A DNA stretch of 52,978 nucleotides from Streptomyces silaceus (lineage in GTDB: Bacteria; Actinomycetota; Actinomycetes; Streptomycetales; Streptomycetaceae): assembly GCF_001419745.1 (NCBI RefSeq), contig NZ_LIRJ01000040.1, forward strand, positions 1 through 52,978. The letters run 5' to 3'. This document shows, piece after piece, positions 24,837-33,153 of the stretch. Position 1 is the stretch's first letter, and every line of letters begins with the position of its first letter. The notes beneath the pieces were generated by a model. That model made no database searches. It was not told the DNA's origin and saw only the letters and a program-made list of their open reading frames with translations. The translations under genes and the position numbers were made by a program.

Positions 24837-25652
24837 TCAGAACGCCCGCAGCATGGGTGCCCGCACGTGAGCGCGCTGCTCGCCCGGGTGGAAGACGAGG
24901 ATGATGAGCCGTGCGCCGGGCGCGGTCATGGGCTGCGCCGCGCACATGGTGACCCACCCCGGACCGAACTCGGCGTGCAGGAGCGGGCGCTCGTCGCCGT
25001 CGGGGTGGGGGAAGCTGTCACCCGCTCCGTAGAGGGGGGCGGCCTCCGGGTCCGTGAGGATCTCCTTCTCGATCTGCCGCAGGACCTCGTCCTCGGGCCG
25101 GGCGGCGAGCGCGGCCCGCAGCTGCGGCAGGACCAGCGGGGCCCAGGCGGTGTGCCAGTTCGTCAGGACCTCACGCCCTTCGAGCAGCATCCACCGCATC
25201 GTGTTGGCCGGGACGTTCCTGCCGGGGAAGAGGGCCGCGAAGGGTTCGTTGTAGGCGAGAAGGTCCCAGGAGGCGTCCGACACGTACGCGATGTGCCGGA
25301 TGCCTTCGACGGCCTCCTGCCACACGCCCGGTATCTCCTTGCCGGAGGTCGGATGGAGCGGGCCCGGGGGGTCCTGCAGGAGTGCGTACCTGCACAGGGA
25401 CACCCATTCCTGTTCGTTCAGGCCGAAGAGCCGCGCGACGTCGCGGAGCAGGGCGGTCGGTGGATTGGGGTAATTGCCGGACTCGAGACGGTGATATGTC
25501 CCGAGGGTGCGATGCAGCAACTGATCGACCTGATGTTGCGACAGGCCCGGAGCGCGGCGGCCCTGCCCCGTGGGGCGGGCGAAGCCGTGTGATTCGGGGG
25601 CGATGAGGGCGCGTCGTTCGCGGAGCAGAGCGCGGAGCGCCGTCTTGTTCAT
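24837..25652 (-). CDS. XRE-family regulator with MmyB-like ligand domain
   Basis: A 271-residue regulator. The N-terminal helix-turn-helix is LSQHQVDQLLHRTLGTYHRLESG, about residues 37-59, after a stretch typical of this actinobacterial group (ALRALLRERRALIAPESHG). The C-terminal domain (IAYVSDASWDLLAYNEPFAALFPG, MRWMLLE, GWVTMCAAQPM) is the PAS-like MmyB/MLTR ligand domain, which in homologues may bind fatty acids. The ATG at 25652 has GAGGG about ten bases upstream. It precedes the PKS on the same strand. Confidence 0.9.
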   Translation of the reverse strand: MNKTALRALLRERRALIAPESHGFARPTGQGRRAPGLSQHQVDQLLHRTLGTYHRLESGNYPNPPTALLRDVARLFGLNEQEWVSLCRYALLQDPPGPLHPTSGKEIPGVWQEAVEGIRHIAYVSDASWDLLAYNEPFAALFPGRNVPANTMRWMLLEGREVLTNWHTAWAPLVLPQLRAALAARPEDEVLRQIEKEILTDPEAAPLYGAGDSFPHPDGDERPLLHAEFGPGWVTMCAAQPMTAPGARLIILVFHPGEQRAHVRAPMLRAF

Positions 25653-26083
25653 GATGGGTAATCCCTCTTGGTGCACGCCGAGTTGGAGCGTGATCAGTCT
25701 AAATATTCACATCGGCTTTGGTAATAAACATTGCCCGAAGAAAACGATCAGTCGCTGCGGCATCATGGACTACGCGAGCTCGCCGACCTGCAGGTTTGAT
25801 CGTCGGAGGGCGCGTACGCACAACAGTGGGGCATCTTGTCCGGGGAGCCAGAGAATGGCTGAAATTCCCCGGCATTGGGTACCCCCCAGGCCCAGGGCCG
25901 ATGTGGGAAGCGTGTGGGACGGGTTGCTCATATTCCGATCCGTGTGGTCGGAAACGTGGCAGCGCAGGACCCACGACCGTCTTCTCGCGGCGGTTCCATG
26001 GGGCCACCGGCTGCGGTCGGTGCCGTCACTCGCCATTACGTAGCGGCCACGGTACCGACCGCGCGTGCGTTTTCCCGGGCGGT
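25653..26083. other. 431-base gap without a convincing gene
   Basis: The first part (25690-25760) is AT-rich for this genome and should hold the promoter of the XRE regulator. ACGATCA (25744-25750) and TGATCGT (25797-25803) are distant inverted repeats. ORFs across the remainder have no family features, poor starts and atypical composition. Confidence 0.5.
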
Positions 26084-26974
26084 TCACGCGGCCGAGATCC
26101 GCTCCTCCGCGCGCGCCAGGATCTCCGTCACCCGCAGCCCGAACCGGACGTCGCACGGGTGTGCCGTGCCGGTCCGCGCCGCCTCGGCGAGCGCGTCGAT
26201 CGCCGCGGGGAACGCCTCGTCCGCCCCTTCCCACGCCGGCAGCACCGCCGTCCCGCTCTCACCGCGCAGCTCCATGGCCAGACCCGCCGCCTTCACCGGA
26301 GCCGTCAGACTCAGCGCCGCCGTGCTGGACGCCCCGCCCGCGTGCCGCAGGATCAGATGGACCGTGTCCCCGGGACCCGGCGCCGCCGTCACGTCGGTCA
26401 CGTCGCCGAGAACGGGCAGCAGCAGCGACAGCGCGTGCGGGCCCACGTCCCACAGCCCGCCCTTGCTCGCCCGCCACGGCGAGGAGAACGCCGCGCCGCC
26501 CCCGTCCGGGGCGAAGAACGAGCCGTACCAGTCGACGCGGCCGGTGAACCAGCCGCCCGCCGCGCTCTGTTCGGCCAGCCAGCCCGAGCTGACGTCGGCG
26601 AACCGCAGCGTGAAGAAGACCACGGACGCCACCCCGGCGCGCTCGGCCGCCTCGGCGAGTCTCCTCGCCCCCTCGGGCGTCGTGGCCACCGGCTTGTCGA
26701 GCAGGAGATGGCAGCCGGCCGCCGCGGCGCGCTCGGCGAGCGGTGCCTGGACGTCCGGCGGGACCGCGAAGGCCATGGCGTCGCTCGCGGCGAACAGTTC
26801 GTCCACGTCCGCGTACGCGGTCGTCTTGTGCGTATCGGCGAGCGCGGCGGCGGCCTCGGGGCGGCGGCCCCATATGCCGCTGAGTTCGACGCCCGGATGG
26901 CCGGCCAGGGCGGGGGCGTACGTGGCGGAGGCCCAGGGGCCGGTGCCCACCAGGCCGATTCGGAGTGGATTCAT
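26084..26974 (-). CDS. Gfo/Idh/MocA-family oxidoreductase
   Basis: A 296-residue NAD(P)-dependent oxidoreductase. The N-terminal Rossmann motif is IGLVGTGPWA (residues 5-14), and LLLDKPVATTPEGARRLAEAA carries the conserved EKP-type lysine (here DKP). The C-terminal domain has KGGLWDVGPHALSLLL, with the usual GG-D-GxH signature. The substrate, a sugar or inositol-like alcohol, is unknown. CATACT lies seven bases before the ATG and no ribosome site is present, so the mRNA may be leaderless. Confidence 0.9.
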   Translation of the reverse strand: MNPLRIGLVGTGPWASATYAPALAGHPGVELSGIWGRRPEAAAALADTHKTTAYADVDELFAASDAMAFAVPPDVQAPLAERAAAAGCHLLLDKPVATTPEGARRLAEAAERAGVASVVFFTLRFADVSSGWLAEQSAAGGWFTGRVDWYGSFFAPDGGGAAFSSPWRASKGGLWDVGPHALSLLLPVLGDVTDVTAAPGPGDTVHLILRHAGGASSTAALSLTAPVKAAGLAMELRGESGTAVLPAWEGADEAFPAAIDALAEAARTGTAHPCDVRFGLRVTEILARAEERISAA

Positions 26975-27198
26975 GGGCGGCAGTATGACCGAAGCCGCCC
27001 GGGGTGGAACTGTCGCGGAAGGAGGTCCTTGCCTGCGAGGGCGTCGAGAGCCGGCGGGAAGGCCGCCCGGGGGCGCGGCATGGGCGCGGTACGGGTACGG
27101 AAGGGGGCGGCGAGGTGCGTGATGCCCAGGGTGCGTTGATGTGGGCGGATTTGAGGCAGGAATGGGCATGTTCGCCGGGCACATGCCGAATTCCTGGC

Positions 27199-27216
27199 GG
27201 TGAATGCCCATTCACC
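27199..27216. promoter_or_regulatory. Operator dyad 1 upstream of MFS-TetR operon
   Basis: GGTGAAT-GCCC-ATTCACC is a perfect inverted repeat with 7-base arms. A second copy with identical arms follows 23 bases downstream. The likely ligand is the TetR protein encoded at 28894-29511. Confidence 0.75.
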
Positions 27217-27221
27217 CCTAT

Positions 27222-27239
27222 GGTGAATTGCCATTCACC
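27222..27239. promoter_or_regulatory. Operator dyad 2 upstream of MFS-TetR operon
   Basis: GGTGAAT-TGCC-ATTCACC repeats the arms of dyad 1 exactly with a different central tetramer. It lies 23 bases before the MFS start codon, so a bound repressor would block transcription start or early elongation. Confidence 0.75.
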
Positions 27240-27262
27240 TCAGGTGGGCGGGGGGAGACTTT

Positions 27263-28891
27263 GTGGGGGACGTCCCGATATCCGGTGATGCGCGGGCATC
27301 CGACAGCGCACCGGGCGCGCAGGGTGTGCCGGGCGCGAAAGGTGTGCAGGGCACACAGAGCGTGCAGGACACACCGGGCACGCGCGACGCAGGAGGGGCG
27401 CGAGGCGCAGGAGGAACTCAGGGCACGCCAGGCCCCGAGGGGCCACGAGGCCTCCGCGCTCGGCTCACCGTTCCCGTCCTCGCCTTCGGCGGCATCCTCA
27501 TGGCCGTCACGCAGACGGTCGTCGTGCCGCTCCTCCCCGATCTGCCCCGGCTGACCGACAGTTCGCCGGGTGCCGTCTCCTGGCTGGTGACCGCCACCCT
27601 GCTGTCCGGCGCGGTCCTCACGCCCGTCCTCGGCCGGGCGGGCGACATGTACGGCAAGCGCCGCGTCCTGCTCGCCGCCCTCGGTCTGATGGCCGCGGGA
27701 TCGGTGCTCTGCGCGTTGACCTCCGACATCCGGCTGCTGATCGCGGCGCGCGCCCTGCAGGGCGCCTCGGCCGCGGTCGTACCGCTCTCCATCAGCATCC
27801 TGCGCGACGAACTCCCGCCGCACCGCACGGCCTCGGCGGTCGCCCTGATGAGCTCCACGGTCGGGATCGGCGCCGCGCTCGGGCTGCCGCTGGCCGCGCT
27901 GATCGTGCAGTACGCGGACTGGCACGCCATGTTCTGGGCGACCGCCGGGCTGAGCGCCTTCGGTCTGCTGCTCGCCGCGTGGGCCGTGCGGGAGTCGCCG
28001 GTGCGCTCGCCGGGGCGGTTCGACACCTGGGGCGCGCTGGGGCTGGCGGCCGGTCTGGTGTGCCTGCTGCTCGCGGTGTCCCAGGGCGGCCAGTGGGGAT
28101 GGCTGAGCGGGCCCGTCCTCGGTCTCTGCGCGGGGGCCGTCGTCATCCTGTCCCTGTGGTGGCGCATGCAACTGCGGGCGAAGCAGCCGCTGGTGGACCT
28201 GCGTCTGGCGTCCGGACGGCGCGTGGCGCTGCCGCACGTGACCGCGCTGCTCGCCGGTTTCGCCTTCTACGCCAACTCACTGGTGACCGCCCAGCTGGTA
28301 CAGGCGCCCGCCGAGACCGGGTACGGCCTGGAGCTGTCGATCGTGGCGACCGGACTGTGCCTGCTGCCCAACGGCGTCATCATGCTGCTCCTCTCCCCGG
28401 TGTCGGCCCGCGTCTCGACGGCGCGTGGCCCCCGGGTGACGCTGGCGCTCGGCGCCGCGTTCATGGCGCTCGGATACGTCGTACGGATCATCGACAGCAG
28501 TGAGTTGTGGGTGATCATGGTGGGCGCCGCGGTCGTGTCGACCGGGACCACCTTCGCGTACTCGGCGCTGCCCACGCTGATCCTGCGGGCGGTGCCGGTC
28601 GCGCAGACCGCGTCCGCGAACGGGGTGAACGTCCTGATGCGGACGATCGGGCAGAGCGTGTCCAGCGCGGCGGTCGCCGCCGTGCTCGTGCACCACACCT
28701 CGGCCGTGCAGGGCGCGCAGGTGCCGACCCTGGGCGGCTACCAGCTCGCCTTCGCGCTGGCGGGCGCCGTCGCGCTCGTCGCGTGCGCCGCCGCGTTGGC
28801 CATACCCTCGGACACGGCGCCGGACGGCGACCGGCCGACCGCCGTCGGGCGTGGGGGACCCGCCCAGGAGACGGCTCTGGAGGGGCGGTGA
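27263..28891 (+). CDS. MFS exporter with collagen-like N-terminal tail
   Basis: A 542-residue major facilitator of about 14 membrane segments, probably an efflux pump. The GTG start has GGGGGAG five bases upstream. Residues 18-65 before the first membrane segment are sixteen consecutive triplets, thirteen beginning with glycine (GAQ GVP GAK GVQ GTQ and so on), a collagen-like Gly-X-Y pattern in the predicted cytoplasmic tail. The core shows GRAGDMYGKRRVLL (loop 2/3 motif) and ARALQGASAAVVPLSISILRDELP. It overlaps or abuts the downstream tetR gene, so the regulator and pump form one operon. Confidence 0.93.
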   Translation: MGDVPISGDARASDSAPGAQGVPGAKGVQGTQSVQDTPGTRDAGGARGAGGTQGTPGPEGPRGLRARLTVPVLAFGGILMAVTQTVVVPLLPDLPRLTDSSPGAVSWLVTATLLSGAVLTPVLGRAGDMYGKRRVLLAALGLMAAGSVLCALTSDIRLLIAARALQGASAAVVPLSISILRDELPPHRTASAVALMSSTVGIGAALGLPLAALIVQYADWHAMFWATAGLSAFGLLLAAWAVRESPVRSPGRFDTWGALGLAAGLVCLLLAVSQGGQWGWLSGPVLGLCAGAVVILSLWWRMQLRAKQPLVDLRLASGRRVALPHVTALLAGFAFYANSLVTAQLVQAPAETGYGLELSIVATGLCLLPNGVIMLLLSPVSARVSTARGPRVTLALGAAFMALGYVVRIIDSSELWVIMVGAAVVSTGTTFAYSALPTLILRAVPVAQTASANGVNVLMRTIGQSVSSAAVAAVLVHHTSAVQGAQVPTLGGYQLAFALAGAVALVACAAALAIPSDTAPDGDRPTAVGRGGPAQETALEGR

Positions 28892-28893
28892 CC

Positions 28894-29511
28894 ATGGGCG
28901 CGAAGAAGGCGACCACGGCGCGGACACCGTCGGCGGGGGGCCCGGCGCCTCCACCGTGCGTCGGCCGCAGGGACGCCGAGGCGACCAAGGCGGCCATCGT
29001 CCGTGCCGCCCGGCATCTGCTCGCGCGGCACGCGCACGGCGACATCACGCTCAAGGCGGTGGCCGAACGGGCCGGTGTCAGCGCGCCGTTGATCCTCAAG
29101 TACTTCGGGAACAAGGACGCGCTGTTCTCCCGGATCATGTCGTTCGAGGCCGACGCCTGGGGTTTCCTCGACGCTCCCGTCACGGACCTCGGCCGCCACA
29201 TGGTCCACCACGTGCTGGCCGGCCAGGCCGAGCAGGGCGCCGACCCGATCCTGCGCATCGTCTTCGCGCCGCTCCACGGCGAGCAGGGCGACATCCTGCG
29301 GGCCAACTTCCGCGCACAGGTCGTCCAGCGGCTGAGCGACCGGCTGGCGGGCCCGGACGCGGGCCTGCGGGCCGAGCTGGCCGTCGGCATGCTGATCGGC
29401 CTCGGCGCGATGTACGGCATCGCGCGGGGCCCGCACGTGCGCGCCGCGCGGCTCGCCGACATCACCGACCGGTACGCGCCCGCGGTGCAGGCTCTGCTGA
29501 CTCCGGGGTGA
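28894..29511 (+). CDS. TetR-family regulator of the adjacent MFS exporter
   Basis: A 205-residue TetR protein with the DNA-binding domain at about residues 27-75 (HGDITLKAVAERAGVSAPLILKYFGNKDALFSRIM). The ATG at 28894 is eight bases after GGAGGGG and two bases after the MFS stop; a GTG at 28888 overlapping that stop is an alternative. Placement downstream of the pump is unusual but common in Streptomyces; it probably binds the twin dyads at 27199-27239. Confidence 0.92.
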   Translation: MGAKKATTARTPSAGGPAPPPCVGRRDAEATKAAIVRAARHLLARHAHGDITLKAVAERAGVSAPLILKYFGNKDALFSRIMSFEADAWGFLDAPVTDLGRHMVHHVLAGQAEQGADPILRIVFAPLHGEQGDILRANFRAQVVQRLSDRLAGPDAGLRAELAVGMLIGLGAMYGIARGPHVRAARLADITDRYAPAVQALLTPG

Positions 29512-29524
29512 CCGGCGACCCCGG
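29503..29524 (+). terminator. Terminator hairpin at the end of the MFS-TetR operon
   Basis: CCGGGGT (29503-29509) pairs with ACCCCGG (29518-29524) around eight bases; the stem begins within the last codons of tetR. Confidence 0.5.
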
Positions 29525-29834
29525 CGGATCCCCGGCCGCCTGCCCCCGTGGCGCGGTCCGGCGGCGATCGTGGACAAGTCTTTGCCCATGGCCGGAATGT
29601 TTCCTTCCGTGACGGGTGCCGCACCCTCTCTGGCGCGGCGAGCGGGCGTGAGGCCCCCGCGCGACCCTCTCTGGCCTTGGTAAAACGCGGCCGGAACCCA
29701 CGGGGTCTGCGAGACGCTCGCGTTTCGATGACGTTGACCGTACGCAATCGCAGGCGCACGCTCACCTATGTAGGTGCTAGCTACATCTATGTAGATGCTA
29801 AATACATCTACTGTGACGAGCGGGAGGAAAGCGC
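29512..29834. other. asnB upstream region
   Basis: No gene is convincing here. An ORF reading through it merely translates the iterons. TTGACC at 29734-29739 has no -10 box at the right distance. TAAATA (29799-29804), between two iterons, is a candidate -10. Confidence 0.5.
29763..29825. promoter_or_regulatory. 21-base iterons upstream of asnB
   Basis: CACCTATGTAGGTG (29763-29776) and CATCTATGTAGATG (29784-29797) are perfect dyads, 21 bases apart start to start. Their one arm difference is compensated on both sides. A third half-copy, CATCTA, begins at 29805 in the same register. The AT-rich block is the only clear signal in the 323-base gap before asnB and should be an operator for a regulator not encoded here, overlapping the promoter. 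Confidence 0.75.
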
Positions 29835-31676
29835 ATGTGCGGCATCACCGGCTGGGTCTCCTTCGACCGTGATCTGACGGTCGAGTCCACCACTCTGGAC
29901 GCCATGACGGAGACGATGTCCTGCCGCGGCCCCGACGACCGGGGCACCTGGACCGGCGGGCCCGCGGGGCTCGGACACCGCCGCCTCGCGATCATCGACC
30001 TGCCCGGCGGGCGCCAGCCCATGACGGCCGAGACCCCGGCCGGCACCGTCGCCCTCGTCTACTCGGGGGAGACCTACAACTTCACCGAGCTGCGCCGTGA
30101 ACTGGCGGGCCGCGGGCACCGGTTCACCACCGAGTCCGACACCGAGGTCGTGCTGCGCGGCTATCTGGAATGGGGCGAGGCGCTCGCCGAGCGGCTCAAC
30201 GGCATGTACGCCTTCGCGATCTGGGACGCCCGCCACGACCGGCTCGTCATGATCCGCGACCGCATGGGCATCAAGCCGTTCTACTACTACGAGACCCCCG
30301 ACGGCGTCCTGTTCGGCTCCGAGCCCAAGGCGATCCTCGCCAACCCGCTGGCCCGCGCCCGCGTCACCCTGGACGGGCTGCGGGAGGTGTTCGCCACGGT
30401 CAAGACGCCCGGTCACGCCGTGTGGGACGGCATGCGCGAGGTCGAGCCCGGCACCGTCGTGACCGTCGACCGCTCGGGGCTGCGCCGCCACGTCTACTGG
30501 TCCCTGGAGACCCGGCCGCACACCGACGACCGCGACACGTCCATCGCGCGGGTCCGCGAGCTGCTCGACGACATCGTGCGCCGGCAGCTCGTCTCGGACG
30601 TGCCGCGCTGCACCCTGCTCTCCGGCGGCCTGGACTCCTCGGCGATGACGGCGCTCGCCGCGCGGCAGCTGGCGGAGGCGGGCGAGACGGTCCGCAGCTT
30701 CGCCGTCGACTTCGTCGGGCAGACCGACAACTTCGTCGCCGACGAACTGCGCGGCACGCCCGACACCCCCTTCGTGCACGACGTCGCGAAGACGGCGGGC
30801 ACCGACCACCGCGACATCGTCCTGGACTCGCACGCCCTGGCCGACCCGGAGGTGCGCGCGAAGATGATCCGCGCGCGGGACATCCCCATGGGCTTCGGCG
30901 ACATGGACGCCTCCCTATACCTGCTCTTCCGGGCCATCCGCGAGCACTCCACGGTCGCGCTGTCCGGGGAGTCCGCCGACGAGGTCTTCGGCGGCTATCT
31001 GCAGTTCTTCGACGAGGGTGCGCGCCGCGCCGACACCTTCCCCTGGCTGGTGCGGTTCGCCGACCACTTCGGGGACGACTCCGGCGTCCTGCGCCCGGAC
31101 CTGAACACCGCGCTCGATCTGCCCGCGTACATCAAGGACGGCTACGCGACCGCCGTCGCCGGGATCCGGCGCCTGGACGGCGAGAGCGACTTCGAGTACC
31201 GGATGCGGAAGATCTGCCATCTGCACCTGACCCGGTTCGTGCGCCTCCTGCTCGACCGCAAGGACCGCGCCAGCATGGCCGTGGGCCTTGAGGTGCGCGT
31301 GCCGTTCTGCGACCACCGGCTCGTCGAGTACGCGTACAACGCGCCCTGGTCGGTGAAATCCTTCGACGGCAGGGAGAAGAGCCTGCTGCGCGAGGCGACG
31401 GCCGATGTGCTGCCGCAGTCGGTGTACGACCGGGTGAAGAGCCCGTATCCCTCCACGCAGGACCCGAAGTACGCGATCGCGCTCCAGGGGCACGTGAAGG
31501 ACCTGCTCGCCCGGCCCGGCCATCCGGTCTTCGACCTCGTGGACCGGGAGCGGGCCGCGCGGGCGGCGGAGCGGGGTGCTCCGCAGATCACCCAGGCCTC
31601 CCGCCGCAGCCTGGAGCGGACCCTCGACCTGGCGCTCTGGCTGGACCTCTACAAGCCGGAGATCGTCCTGTCCTGA
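29835..31676 (+). CDS. asnB: Asparagine synthetase, glutamine-hydrolysing
   Basis: A 613-residue two-domain enzyme converting aspartate, glutamine and ATP to asparagine. Cys2 (MCGITGW) is the glutaminase nucleophile after loss of Met1, and RGPDDRG and NFTELR belong to the N-terminal domain. The PP-loop LSGGLDSS is at residues 262-269, and SGESADEVFGGY is the conserved synthetase block. GGAGGA lies six bases before the ATG. The gene stands alone; the 21-base iterons upstream suggest dedicated regulation. Paralogues also amidate secondary metabolites, so the substrate could differ. Confidence 0.94.
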   Translation: MCGITGWVSFDRDLTVESTTLDAMTETMSCRGPDDRGTWTGGPAGLGHRRLAIIDLPGGRQPMTAETPAGTVALVYSGETYNFTELRRELAGRGHRFTTESDTEVVLRGYLEWGEALAERLNGMYAFAIWDARHDRLVMIRDRMGIKPFYYYETPDGVLFGSEPKAILANPLARARVTLDGLREVFATVKTPGHAVWDGMREVEPGTVVTVDRSGLRRHVYWSLETRPHTDDRDTSIARVRELLDDIVRRQLVSDVPRCTLLSGGLDSSAMTALAARQLAEAGETVRSFAVDFVGQTDNFVADELRGTPDTPFVHDVAKTAGTDHRDIVLDSHALADPEVRAKMIRARDIPMGFGDMDASLYLLFRAIREHSTVALSGESADEVFGGYLQFFDEGARRADTFPWLVRFADHFGDDSGVLRPDLNTALDLPAYIKDGYATAVAGIRRLDGESDFEYRMRKICHLHLTRFVRLLLDRKDRASMAVGLEVRVPFCDHRLVEYAYNAPWSVKSFDGREKSLLREATADVLPQSVYDRVKSPYPSTQDPKYAIALQGHVKDLLARPGHPVFDLVDRERAARAAERGAPQITQASRRSLERTLDLALWLDLYKPEIVLS

Positions 31677-31703
31677 CCCTCGTCCCGCCGGGCCCCCGCG
31701 CCG

Positions 31704-31997
31704 TCACGGTCCGCGCTGCTCCTTCGGCTCGGCCGAGGCGGCGAGGGTGTCGAGGAACCGCTGGAGCGCGGGCGTCCCGTCCGCGTCGAGGCTCCGCTGG
31801 ACCGGCGGCACGGTCGCCCCGCGCCGGGTGTCGGCGGCCTGGCAGGGGCCCGCGTCGTCCTCGTCACGGACGGTCGCCGCGCGCCGTACGAATTCTGCTA
31901 CCGGCACCCCGAGACGATCCGCGTGCCGCAGGATCTCGGCGTACTCCTCGGGCGTGAACAAGACCTGCACAGGCTTGGCACCGTCCATGGACCGCAT
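31704..31997 (-). CDS. Hypothetical small protein with RHH/MobC-like N-terminus
   Basis: A 97-residue protein. VQVLFTPEEYAEILRHADRLGVPVAEFVRRAATVRD (residues 8-43) resembles the ribbon-helix-helix part of MobC or CopG proteins. The rest is low-complexity. ATGs at 31997 and 31988 are both possible; neither has a clear ribosome site. It converges with asnB. The function is not known. Confidence 0.65.
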   Translation of the reverse strand: MRSMDGAKPVQVLFTPEEYAEILRHADRLGVPVAEFVRRAATVRDEDDAGPCQAADTRRGATVPPVQRSLDADGTPALQRFLDTLAASAEPKEQRGP

Positions 31998-32087
31998 GAT
32001 GCACGTCGGGCGTGTGTGACGCGCTGCGGTTGGCATATTCGCGCTCGAAGGCGTGAAAACAGGAGAAGACCACAGCGCGAACGGAAA

Positions 32088-32126
32088 GTGACCCCGACCG
32101 GACGGGGGAATCTCGGTCGGGGTCAC
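32088..32126. terminator. Strong hairpin with 13-base perfect stem
   Basis: GTGACCCCGACCG (32088-32100) pairs perfectly with CGGTCGGGGTCAC (32114-32126) around a 13-base loop. It lies in the 271-base gap between two minus-strand genes. Its role may be termination of TauE/SafE readthrough or an mRNA leader structure for the small downstream gene. Confidence 0.6.
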
Positions 32127-32195
32127 ATCATGTTCAACGATAAACCATAAGGTGGTGTTCCCAGGTGAGGGGCCCGCGCGTGTGAGCTGGGTCAT

Positions 32196-32217
32196 GGGGC
32201 CCGCGGTCACGGGCCCC
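32196..32217 (-). terminator. Terminator after the TauE/SafE permease
   Basis: GGGGCCCG (32196-32203) and CGGGCCCC (32210-32217) form a perfect 8-base stem with a six-base loop, about 50 bases past the stop. Confidence 0.65.
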
Positions 32218-32268
32218 GCCGTCCCGGTGCGTCACCGCGGTGGGCGGGGGCCGCCCGGCCGTGACCGG

Positions 32269-33024
32269 CTAGCGCAGGATCATGATCGTCGAAGCCGTGA
32301 CGCCCACGATCACGATGAAGGCGCGCATGGCCGTCGGCGGCAGCCTGCGACCGAAGCGGGCGCCGATCAGCCCGCCGGCCGTCGAGCCGAGCGCGATCAG
32401 TCCGGCCGCCGTCCAGTCGATCTCGGCGACCGCGATGAAGATGACGGCCGCGACGCCGTTCACGATCGAGGCCAGAACGTTCTTCGCGGCGTTCAGGCGC
32501 TGCAGGTCGTCCTGGAGGAACGTACCGAACAGGGCCATGAGCAGCACCCCTTGGGCCGCCCCGAAGTAGCCGCCGTAGACGCCGGTGGCGAGGACGCCGC
32601 ACCACATCGGCACGCCGCCGTCGCTCCTGCCGTTCTCCGATCGGCCCTTGAGCCTGCGGCTCAGCCAGGGCTGGAGCAGCACCAGGACGCACGCCGTCAG
32701 GATCAGGGCGGGCACCACCGCCTGGAAGGCGTCGGCGGGCAGCTTCAGCAGGAGCAGCGCGCCGACCAGCCCGCCGATGAGCGAGGCCGTGCCGAACCGC
32801 ACCAGCCGTCTGAACTGCCCCTTCATCTCCCTGCGGTAGCCGTACGCGGCGCTGAGCGTGCCCGGCACCAGGCCGAGGTTGTTCGACACGTTGGCCAGCA
32901 CCGGCGGGAAACCGAAGGCCAGCAGGGTGGGGAAGGTGATGAGGGTGCCGGACCCGACCACCGCGTTGAGCCCGCCGGCCGCGACACCGGCGGCTCCGAC
33001 GGCCACCATCTCGAGCGCTTCCAC
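32269..33024 (-). CDS. TauE/SafE-family anion permease
   Basis: A 251-residue TSUP family membrane protein of about eight helices. The paired family motifs are visible as GGLNAVVGSGTLITFPTLLAFG, early, and GVYGGYFGAAQGVLLMALFG, in the second half. Members export sulfite or sulfonates or take up organic anions. The GTG start has an AAAGGTG-type site. It diverges from a LysR gene with a dyad between, so LysR probably controls it. Confidence 0.9.
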   Translation of the reverse strand: MEALEMVAVGAAGVAAGGLNAVVGSGTLITFPTLLAFGFPPVLANVSNNLGLVPGTLSAAYGYRREMKGQFRRLVRFGTASLIGGLVGALLLLKLPADAFQAVVPALILTACVLVLLQPWLSRRLKGRSENGRSDGGVPMWCGVLATGVYGGYFGAAQGVLLMALFGTFLQDDLQRLNAAKNVLASIVNGVAAVIFIAVAEIDWTAAGLIALGSTAGGLIGARFGRRLPPTAMRAFIVIVGVTASTIMILR

Positions 33025-33153
33025 ACGTCACCTTTCCCGTGGAGTCGGACGGCCCGCGCGCCGGGTCCCGACTGCTGGTCCCCGGGTCGACGCCCGTCGC
33101 AGGGTCACCGCCCGGGCCTGCAACGATCTTTGTGCACCGTCAAAACCCAAGTC

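Noticed and set aside
25699..26007. Minus-strand ORF of 102 codons in the AT-rich gap
   Set aside because: No domain, unusual composition for this genome, and no credible ribosome site.
29548..29877. ORF of 109 codons running into asnB
   Set aside because: Its distinctive tail (YVGASYIYVDAKYIYC) is just a translation of the 21-base iterons; no ribosome site or family similarity.
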